Assembly: GCA_032125735.1 (NCBI GenBank) | Contig: JAQBBZ010000102.1 | Coordinates: 1 to 11,491 of the forward strand | DNA: 11,491 bases | Reading direction: 5' to 3' | Origin: Labilibaculum sp032125735 | GTDB taxonomy: Bacteria > Bacteroidota > Bacteroidia > Bacteroidales > Marinifilaceae | Shown: positions 5,540-11,491 of the stretch, in pieces | How the letters are laid out: each line of letters starts with the position of its first letter | Position numbering within the stretch: position 1 is the first letter of the stretch | Program-made: the position numbers and the translations under genes | The notes under the pieces: model-generated | Told to the model about the DNA's origin: nothing | Database searches by the model: none | Seen by the model: the letters and a program-made list of their open reading frames with translations, nothing else

Positions 5540-5550
5540 AGTTAGGTGTG

Positions 5551-5558
5551 CAAATTTA
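5551..5558 (-). promoter_or_regulatory. Probable -7 element for tRNA-Arg
   Basis: On the minus strand this reads TAAATTTG, an exact TAnnTTTG match ending 11 bases before the mature tRNA 5' end at 5539. No TTG at the ideal -33 spacing is seen (the nearest candidate is about 27 bases away), so only the -7 element is supported. Confidence 0.4.
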
Positions 5559-5710
5559 GAAAAATATTTTGTTCTACGTCGCATCCAATCCTATTCATGT
5601 AAATAAATATAATTCACAGCTTTAATCTTATAGACCTAAAGCATTAGAATCCAAATTTTAATAAAATTAGACTTACTCTTAAAACTCGCTAAATATTTAT
5701 AAACTTTTGT

Positions 5711-5718
5711 TAATTTTG
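5711..5718 (+). promoter_or_regulatory. Probable -7 element for leuS
   Basis: TAATTTTG, identical to the -7 element of the exbB operon, lies 41 bases before the leuS ATG. A matching -33 TTG is not seen at 19-21 bases upstream. The remainder of the 220-bp gap between tRNA-Arg and leuS is AT-rich and shows no hairpin or other feature I can support. Confidence 0.45.
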
Positions 5719-5759
5719 CGGTTCGAAAGTAAGAAATAACCATATTTTATCAATAAACC

Positions 5760-8519
5760 ATGGAGTACAACTTTAAAGAGATAGAACAAAAGTGGCAGAA
5801 GTATTGGACAGAAGAGAAAACATACAAAGTTGAGGTTGATTCCGAGAGACCAAAATTTTATGTGCTCGATATGTTTCCGTACCCTTCTGGAGCTGGCTTA
5901 CACGTTGGTCATCCACTTGGATATATCGCTTCGGATATATATTCTCGCTATAAAACTTTAAAGGGATTTAATGTACTTCACCCGATGGGATACGATGCAT
6001 ATGGTTTGCCTGCCGAGCAATATGCGATCCAAACAGGTCAGCATCCTGCGGTAACAACCGAGACTAATATTACAAGATATCGTCAGCAATTAAATAAAAT
6101 TGGTTTTTCGTACGATTGGGATCGAGAAGTGAGAACTTGCGAACCTGAATATTACAAATGGACTCAGTGGGCATTCATTAAAATGTTCAACCATTATTTT
6201 AATAAAGCAAGTGAAAAAGCAGAAAGCATTGATTCTCTTATTTCAAAGTTTGAGAATAATGGAAATGCTCAGGTTGATGCTGCTTGTTCAGATACAGATT
6301 TGTTTACTGCTGAAGAGTGGAAAGCTTTTTCTGATAACGAAAAACAAACCATTCTTTTAAATTACCGATTGGCTTATTTGGCCGATACAATGGTGAACTG
6401 GTGTCCTAAACTAGGTACTGTTTTAGCTAATGATGAGGTGAAAGACGGTCTTTCTGCAAGAGGAGGATATCCAGTTGAGCAAAAGAGAATGCGTCAATGG
6501 TCATTGCGTGTTTCTGCATATGCAAAACGTTTATTAGACGGTTTAGATACTTTGGAGTGGACTGATTCTTTAAAAGAGATTCAAAAAAACTGGATTGGAC
6601 GTTCTGTTGGGGCTGAAGTAAACTTTGGCGTGAAAGGTTCTGATCGTAAGATGGAGGTTTTTACTACTCGTCCAGACACTATTTTTGGAGTTACTTTTAT
6701 GGTGTTGGCTCCGGAATGTGATTTGGTAAAGGAATTGACAACCCCAGAATATCAAGCGGATATTGATGCCTATATCGAGGCAACGAACAAAAGGACGGAA
6801 AGGGAGCGGCTAGCCGATGTTAAAACGGTGAGCGGTGCTTTTACCGGATCGTATGCAATTAATCCTTTTACAGGAGAAGAGATTCCTGTTTGGGTTAGCG
6901 ATTACGTGTTGGCGGGGTATGGAACGGGAGCAATTATGGCTGTTCCTGCTCATGATAGCAGAGATTACGCGTTTGCAAAACACTTCGGTTTGCCAATTAT
7001 TCAAGTGGTATCCGGAGGTGATATTTCAGAGGAATCTTATGATGCCAAAGAAGGAAAATCGATGAATTCGGATTTCTTAAATGGCTTGGATGTAAAAGAT
7101 GCTATTGTAAAAGCAAACGAGGAAGTTGAGGCAAGAGGTTTAGGAAAGAAAAAAATCAATTTTAGATTGAGAGATGCTATTTTCTCTCGTCAAAGATATT
7201 GGGGCGAGCCTTTCCCAGTTTATTTTAAGGATGGAATGCCTCAAATGATGGATTTGGACAAGCTTCCTTTGGAATTACCTGCGATTGATAAATACTTGCC
7301 TACAGAGAGCGGAGAACCACCTCTAGGGCGCGCTAAAAATTGGGTAACCGAAGAGGGATATCCAATTGAACTGAATACCATGCCTGGATTTGCTGGATCG
7401 TCAGCTTACTATTTACGTTATATGGATCCGCGTAACAATGATTCATTGGTTTCTACCGAAGCGAATGAGTATTGGCAAGATGTTGATTTGTATATTGGAG
7501 GTACAGAGCATGCAACTGGTCACTTAATTTATTCTCGTTTTTGGAACAAGTTCCTATTCGATATCAACGAAGTTTGCAAAGATGAGCCTTTCAAGAAATT
7601 GATCAACCAAGGAATGATTCAAGGCCGATCAAATTTCGTTTATCGTGATAAAAAATCAAATAAATACGTTTCTCACGGATTAAGAAACGAATACGATACT
7701 ACAGCTATCCACGTTGATGTGAATATTGTAAAAAATGATGTTCTCGATTTGGAAGCATTCAAAAAGTGGATGCCGGAATATAAGAATGCTGAATTCATTT
7801 TAGAGGATGGTAAATATCATTGTGGATGGGCAGTTGAGAAGATGTCTAAATCTATGTTTAATGTGGTGAATCCTGATGTGATTGTTGAAGAATATGGAGC
7901 AGATACACTTCGTTTGTACGAAATGTTCTTGGGGCCATTGGAAGCACACAAGCCATGGGATACTAATGGTATCGATGGAGTACATAAATTTTTGAAGAAA
8001 TTATGGAGATTGTTCCATAATGATATTGGATTTGAAGTTTCTACTAATGAACCAACCAACGATGAACTAAAGGTTCTGCATAAAACCATTAAGAAAATCC
8101 AGGAGGATATCGAGCGTTTTTCATTTAACACATCAGTTTCGGCTTTCATGATTTGTGTGAATGAGTTGTATACGTTGAAGTGTAATAACAAGGCAATTCT
8201 TGAAGATCTTTTAGTGATTTTGACACCTTTTGCGCCTCATATCTCTGAAGAACTTTGGGGCTTATGCGGAAATAGAACAAGTATAACAAAGGCAAGATTC
8301 CCAGAATTTAATGCAAGTTTTATTCAGGAAAGCACCTATAAATATCCCGTTTCATTTAATGGTAAAATGAGATTTATACTAGAATTACCATTAGATCTTA
8401 GTAGGGATGAAATTGAAAAGGCAGTTCTTTCTCTGGAACAATCTCAAAAATGGATTGAGGGAAAAACACCTAAGAAAATTATTATTGTCCCTAATAAGAT
8501 CGTTAATATAGTAGTCTAA
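5760..8519 (+). CDS. leuS: Leucyl-tRNA synthetase
   Basis: A 919-residue class I aminoacyl-tRNA synthetase that charges tRNA-Leu with leucine in the cytoplasm. The HIGH motif is HVGH at 48-51 and the KMSKS motif is intact at 694-698. The CP1 editing domain is present, with TTRPDT at 302-307 and GTGAIMAVPAHDSRD ending at D402. That aspartate corresponds to the one that removes mischarged amino acids in other LeuRS enzymes. The protein is about 60 residues longer than E. coli LeuRS. One extra stretch lies at about 147-200, before VNWCPKLGT, and another at about 625-690, before KMSKS. Such inserts are usual in Bacteroidetes homologues. The anticodon-binding helical domain and a small C-terminal domain follow to the end. 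The ATG at 5760 gives the expected N terminus (EYNFKEIEQKWQKYW). The gene is monocistronic by appearance, with its own promoter and terminator. Confidence 0.98.
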   Translation: MEYNFKEIEQKWQKYWTEEKTYKVEVDSERPKFYVLDMFPYPSGAGLHVGHPLGYIASDIYSRYKTLKGFNVLHPMGYDAYGLPAEQYAIQTGQHPAVTTETNITRYRQQLNKIGFSYDWDREVRTCEPEYYKWTQWAFIKMFNHYFNKASEKAESIDSLISKFENNGNAQVDAACSDTDLFTAEEWKAFSDNEKQTILLNYRLAYLADTMVNWCPKLGTVLANDEVKDGLSARGGYPVEQKRMRQWSLRVSAYAKRLLDGLDTLEWTDSLKEIQKNWIGRSVGAEVNFGVKGSDRKMEVFTTRPDTIFGVTFMVLAPECDLVKELTTPEYQADIDAYIEATNKRTERERLADVKTVSGAFTGSYAINPFTGEEIPVWVSDYVLAGYGTGAIMAVPAHDSRDYAFAKHFGLPIIQVVSGGDISEESYDAKEGKSMNSDFLNGLDVKDAIVKANEEVEARGLGKKKINFRLRDAIFSRQRYWGEPFPVYFKDGMPQMMDLDKLPLELPAIDKYLPTESGEPPLGRAKNWVTEEGYPIELNTMPGFAGSSAYYLRYMDPRNNDSLVSTEANEYWQDVDLYIGGTEHATGHLIYSRFWNKFLFDINEVCKDEPFKKLINQGMIQGRSNFVYRDKKSNKYVSHGLRNEYDTTAIHVDVNIVKNDVLDLEAFKKWMPEYKNAEFILEDGKYHCGWAVEKMSKSMFNVVNPDVIVEEYGADTLRLYEMFLGPLEAHKPWDTNGIDGVHKFLKKLWRLFHNDIGFEVSTNEPTNDELKVLHKTIKKIQEDIERFSFNTSVSAFMICVNELYTLKCNNKAILEDLLVILTPFAPHISEELWGLCGNRTSITKARFPEFNASFIQESTYKYPVSFNGKMRFILELPLDLSRDEIEKAVLSLEQSQKWIEGKTPKKIIIVPNKIVNIVV

Positions 8520-8546
8520 ATAATCAATTAAACAAATAAGTTATAA

Positions 8547-8596
8547 GCTTTAAGCTTTGTTGACTATTTGGCAACTAAGCTTAAAGCGTTTTTTTT
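8547..8596 (+). terminator. Rho-independent terminator of leuS, directly upstream of the first yitT gene
   Basis: GCTTTAAGCTT (8547-8557) pairs perfectly with AAGCTTAAAGC (8577-8587). GTTG (8559-8562) with CAAC (8572-8575) forms an inner stem across one T-T mismatch. Eight T residues follow at 8589-8596. The last T is only 9 bases from the ATG at 8606. Confidence 0.88.
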
Positions 8597-8605
8597 ATAT
8601 ACGAG

Positions 8606-9466
8606 ATGAAAATAAATTATTCTGAGTTAAAATCCCTGTTTATAATTACAATTGGGATGGCAATATATTGCTTTAGCTGGGCTGCCTTTTTAATCCCATC
8701 GGGCATAATTGGTGGAGGTGTTAGTGGTATTGGTACATTAATATATTTTGCAAGTGAAAAAACAATATCAGTTGGTTATTCCTATTTTATTATTAATGCA
8801 TTTTTAATACTGATTGCACTCAAAATATTGGGAAGTAAATTTGGTGTTAAAACAGTATATGCAATTATTGTTGGCTCAATATTGCTTTCGGTTTTGCCTA
8901 ATCTTATCCCTGAACCTCTGGTGAATGAAAAATTTATGGCTGCAATTATCGGTGGCGCATTATCTGGAGTTGGGGTTGGGATCACAATATCTCAAGGTGG
9001 CAGTTCCGGAGGTACTGATATTATCGCAATGATTATCAATAAATACAAAAATATTAGTCCTGGTCGTATTATATTGTATTTGGATATATTTATCATTGCT
9101 TCATCTTATTTGGTGTTTAAAGATGTTCCTACAATTGTTTATGGTTACGTGGTGATGTCTATTACCGCTTATGCTATTGACATGGTGATTTCCGGATCGA
9201 AACAATCTGCTCAGCTCTTTATTATTTCTACAGAGTTCGAGAAAATTGCTGATGAAATTACCGGGAATCTGAATAGAGGGGTGTCCGTTATGGATGCTAC
9301 AGGTTGGTATTCAAAAGAAAACAAAAAAATATTGATGGTTGTAGTTCGAAAGCATGAAGCGCAAACAATTTTTAAATTGGTGAAGCAGATTGACGGAAAT
9401 GCCTTTATATCAATGGGTTCCGTCATGGGTGTCTATGGATTAGGTTTTGAAGAAATAAGAGGTTAA
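8606..9466 (+). CDS. YitT family membrane protein (first of a tandem pair)
   Basis: A 286-residue integral membrane protein of the YitT family, whose transport or sensing role is not established. The first two thirds hold several hydrophobic segments (about 10-30, 36-49, 57-75, 84-101, 110-129, 155-171 and 176-195). The conserved loop GGSSGGTDIIAM lies at 131-142 and GSKQSAQLF at 197-205. Residues from about 205 to the end form the soluble DUF2179-type domain, ending in the typical GSVMGVYGLGF at 271-281. The ATG at 8606 fits the family start, but it lies only 9 bases after the leuS terminator, leaving almost no room for a separate promoter and leader. I see no good TAnnTTTG match just upstream. 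The gene may therefore depend on leuS read-through or an unusual promoter. The next gene, a diverged copy, begins 5 bases after its stop. Confidence 0.9.
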   Translation: MKINYSELKSLFIITIGMAIYCFSWAAFLIPSGIIGGGVSGIGTLIYFASEKTISVGYSYFIINAFLILIALKILGSKFGVKTVYAIIVGSILLSVLPNLIPEPLVNEKFMAAIIGGALSGVGVGITISQGGSSGGTDIIAMIINKYKNISPGRIILYLDIFIIASSYLVFKDVPTIVYGYVVMSITAYAIDMVISGSKQSAQLFIISTEFEKIADEITGNLNRGVSVMDATGWYSKENKKILMVVVRKHEAQTIFKLVKQIDGNAFISMGSVMGVYGLGFEEIRG

Positions 9467-9471
9467 CAGTT

Positions 9472-10341
9472 ATGAAAAAGAAGAGTTCAGGGCTTAAGTC
9501 AAAATTTGATTTTCAATCATACCTTATTATCACAATAGGTTTGTTGGTAGGATCTCTTGCATGGACGGGATTCATTATTCCTGCTGAAATTGTAGGTTCT
9601 GGTGTTGGAGGAATTGCGACAATGATTTTCTACGTTACCGGATTTAAAGTCGGCTATAGTGTATTTCTTATTAACTCGGTTTTTCTTCTTGTCGCATTGC
9701 GTGTTTTAGGTTTTGGTTTTGGGATTAAAACTATTTATGGAATTACTGTTCTTTCCTTTTTTCTTTGGCTGTTTCAATCGTTGATAACAGAGCCATTAGT
9801 AGCCGATCGATTCATGTGTGCCATTATTGGAGGAATACTCGCAGGAGCAAGTGCTGGCATAATATTGTCGCGCGGAGGTAGCACTGGCGGTACTGATATT
9901 CTTGCGATGATGATTAATAAGTATAGGAATTACAGCCCAGGACAATTACTTCTCACCATCGATGTCGTAATTATTTCTTCTTCATATTTATTGCAACATT
10001 CAATAGAACAAGTCGTTTATGGATTTGTAACAATGGGAGTTAGTGCCTATTGCGTTGATCTGATTATTGAGGGAAGTAAGCAGTCAGTACAAATTTTTAT
10101 TTTTACCAAAAAACCTGAGGAGATAAGAAAAGAGGTCATCTACACTCTTGATCAGGGAATAACTATTCTTAATGCTACCGGGGGATATAGTGATGAAGAG
10201 GTTAAGGTATTAATGCTTTTGGTTAAGAAAAGAGAATCTCAAACTATTTTAAATATGATTAAATTGGTTGATCCGGATGCATTTATTTCCTTGGGGAGTG
10301 TAATGGGGGTTTATGGTAAGGGATTCGATAAAATAAAATAG
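9472..10341 (+). CDS. YitT family membrane protein (second of a tandem pair)
   Basis: A 289-residue YitT-family protein with the same architecture as its upstream neighbour: multiple membrane segments to about residue 200, then a DUF2179-type domain ending in GSVMGVYGKGF (275-285). The shared blocks line up without large gaps: GGSTGGTDILAMMINKY (135-151), SPG (155-157), GSKQSVQIF (201-209) and the C-terminal motif. By eye roughly half the residues match in the best-conserved part, so the duplication is old and both copies have been kept. It differs by a longer basic N terminus (MKKKSSGLKSK). Only 5 bases separate it from the first copy, so the two are surely cotranscribed and may form a heteromeric complex (inference). 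No terminator hairpin is seen downstream. Confidence 0.9.
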   Translation: MKKKSSGLKSKFDFQSYLIITIGLLVGSLAWTGFIIPAEIVGSGVGGIATMIFYVTGFKVGYSVFLINSVFLLVALRVLGFGFGIKTIYGITVLSFFLWLFQSLITEPLVADRFMCAIIGGILAGASAGIILSRGGSTGGTDILAMMINKYRNYSPGQLLLTIDVVIISSSYLLQHSIEQVVYGFVTMGVSAYCVDLIIEGSKQSVQIFIFTKKPEEIRKEVIYTLDQGITILNATGGYSDEEVKVLMLLVKKRESQTILNMIKLVDPDAFISLGSVMGVYGKGFDKIK

Positions 10342-10384
10342 TGAATTCTTAAAAAAGCTTAAAACAGATAGCTGCCAATGGAAT

Positions 10385-10392
10385 TAGTTTTG
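10385..10392 (+). promoter_or_regulatory. Possible -7 element for the M23 peptidase gene
   Basis: TAGTTTTG fits TAnnTTTG and lies 52 bases before the ATG at 10445. There is no TTG at the ideal upstream spacing, so the gene may alternatively be read from the yitT operon. Confidence 0.35.
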
Positions 10393-10444
10393 TGAGTATT
10401 GAAATGGGTTATATCTTTAGGCTTCTTAAAAATAAAAATCCACG

Positions 10445-11491
10445 ATGAAAAAAATCTTCAACAATAAATTATTGCTAATTGTCGGTGCTGTTCTATTAGG
10501 TTTAATCGGACTTAATTGGTTTTACAAGCAGGTGTCAGTAAAACAAATTGAACAGGAAGAAGTAGTAATTGATTCTACAGAGAAGGAGCAAGTGCATTTA
10601 AAATATGGTTTTCCTATAGAAGAATTTGCTGTGGAGACAAATGAGGTGAAACGTAATCACAGTTTATCTACTATTTTAAGACAATATGACATTAGTTTTG
10701 GTACGATTGACGAAATAGCAAAAAAAGCGAAGAAGATTTTTAACGTTAGAAGAATTAAATCCGGACACGAATACTCTGTTCTTTTTTCAAAAGACAGTTT
10801 GAAAACACCTGAGTACTTTATTTATGAAAATACACCAGTAGAATATATTGTATTCGACTTGCGTGATACCTTAAACGTGTTTAAAGGAGAAAAGGAAATC
10901 GTTAAACATAGGAAGCAAATTAAGGGAAGTGTTGAATCATCATTGTGGAATGCGATGGTTGCAGCCGATTCAGATCCCTTATTATCTATTGAACTTTCTG
11001 ATATTTATGCTTGGACTATTGATTTCTTTGGTATAGGGAAGGGTGATCAGTTTAATATTATATACGAAGAGTCATTTGTTGATGATAAACCGATCCATCA
11101 AATAAAAGTGATTGCTGCAAATTTTGTACATCATAACTCAGATAATTATGCCTTTGCTTTTGTCGAAGGTGAAAAAGAGGGATTCTTCGATGAGAAAGGG
11201 AAAAGTTTGCAGAAAGCGTTTTTAAAAGCTCCCTTGAAATTTTCACGAATCAGCTCTAAGTTTTCAAATAACAGGTTTCATCCTGTTTTAAAAACATATC
11301 GTGCTCATCATGGGGTCGATTATGCTGCGCCTACAGGTACGCCAGTTCATACAATTGGAGATGGTGTTATAACCAAAAGAGCATATCAGGGAAATGGTGG
11401 TGGAAACTATCTTACTATAAAGCACAATAGTGTTTATTCAACTACCTATATGCACCTTTCTCGTTTTGAGAAAGGCATGAATGCAGGGACT
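10445..11491 (+). CDS. M23 family metallopeptidase, MepM/Csd3-like (3' end outside window)
   Basis: An open frame of 349 codons from ATG 10445 to the window edge, with no stop reached. Residues 1-27 are a membrane anchor or uncleaved signal (KKIFNNKLLLIVGAVLLGLIGL...). Residues 70-115 (NHSLSTILRQYDIS to SGHEYSVLF) resemble the LysM-like/OapA region of MepM (YebA). Residues 160-207 (GSVESSLWNAMVAAD, IDFFGIGKGDQFNIIYEE) match the second domain of MepM/Csd3-type peptidases. The LytM/M23 catalytic domain begins at about 267 (RISSKFSNNRFHPVLK) with the zinc motif HxxxD at H288 to D292 (HHGVD). A further conserved histidine is H337 in YMHLS. Such enzymes cut peptidoglycan cross-links in the periplasm during wall growth. 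The catalytic site is nearly complete here; only the end of the domain is missing. The precise bond cleaved cannot be assigned. Confidence 0.92.
   Translation, partial: MKKIFNNKLLLIVGAVLLGLIGLNWFYKQVSVKQIEQEEVVIDSTEKEQVHLKYGFPIEEFAVETNEVKRNHSLSTILRQYDISFGTIDEIAKKAKKIFNVRRIKSGHEYSVLFSKDSLKTPEYFIYENTPVEYIVFDLRDTLNVFKGEKEIVKHRKQIKGSVESSLWNAMVAADSDPLLSIELSDIYAWTIDFFGIGKGDQFNIIYEESFVDDKPIHQIKVIAANFVHHNSDNYAFAFVEGEKEGFFDEKGKSLQKAFLKAPLKFSRISSKFSNNRFHPVLKTYRAHHGVDYAAPTGTPVHTIGDGVITKRAYQGNGGGNYLTIKHNSVYSTTYMHLSRFEKGMNAGT

Noticed and set aside
5396..5584. Minus-strand open frame of 62 codons
   Set aside because: It runs through the tRNA-Arg gene and the terminator hairpin, so it is a by-product of structured RNA and not a protein gene.
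7817..8191. Minus-strand open frame of 124 codons opposite leuS
   Set aside because: It overlaps the KMSKS and anticodon-binding region of leuS on the opposite strand, with no independent signals.
1..11491. CRISPR array, prophage or defence island
   Set aside because: No regularly spaced repeats, phage structural genes or defence-related domains are visible; the content is mostly housekeeping and envelope genes.

Overview
The window reads as chromosomal, AT-rich DNA of a member of the Bacteroidota. Three observations support this. Several genes are preceded by the characteristic promoter (TTTG/TTG, about 20 nt, TAnnTTTG). Most start codons lack a Shine-Dalgarno sequence. The leucyl-tRNA synthetase carries the long inserts common in this phylum, and an ExbB with a signal-peptide-like N terminus is followed by ExbD genes. 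The protein flavour suggests a marine Marinilabiliales/Marinifilaceae-type organism, but that is an impression and was not tested. No CRISPR array, prophage or large island is visible.

Layout, left to right. (1) 2-577 is the C-terminal half of a glutamate dehydrogenase, closed by a strong terminator. (2) 699-2515 holds a TatD-family metallohydrolase and a cytoplasmic type I asparaginase, 11 bases apart, under a textbook promoter at 650-681. (3) 2730-5091 is a proton-driven energy-transducing operon: ExbB/TolQ-type channel protein, an unrecognised 149-residue four-helix membrane protein, and two ExbD proteins. The first exbD is interrupted by an in-frame TGA. A pair of palindromes lies about 100 bp upstream of the operon promoter. 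(4) 5115-5539 is a small scar region: a terminator, a 60-codon remnant of an IS1182-type transposase, a second and very similar terminator hairpin, and a minus-strand tRNA-Arg(CCG). (5) 5760-8519 is leuS with its own promoter and a terminator that ends 10 bases before the next start codon. (6) 8606-10341 is a tandem pair of YitT-family membrane proteins. (7) 10445 to the right edge is an M23 metallopeptidase of the MepM/Csd3 type, cut off by the window end.

Functionally this is mostly housekeeping: nitrogen metabolism (glutamate dehydrogenase, asparaginase), translation (LeuRS, tRNA-Arg) and envelope biology (ExbB/ExbD, M23 peptidase, YitT proteins). ExbB and ExbD would use the proton gradient to power TonB- or Tol-like work at the outer membrane; no tonB or tolA lies in this window. 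No clearly new multi-gene system is present. The most unusual signals are a tRNA-Arg whose near-universal G19-C56 tertiary pair appears replaced by A19-U56, the TGA inside the first exbD, the paired ATGTATTACAT-type palindromes upstream of exbB, and two covarying terminator hairpins that bracket the transposase remnant.
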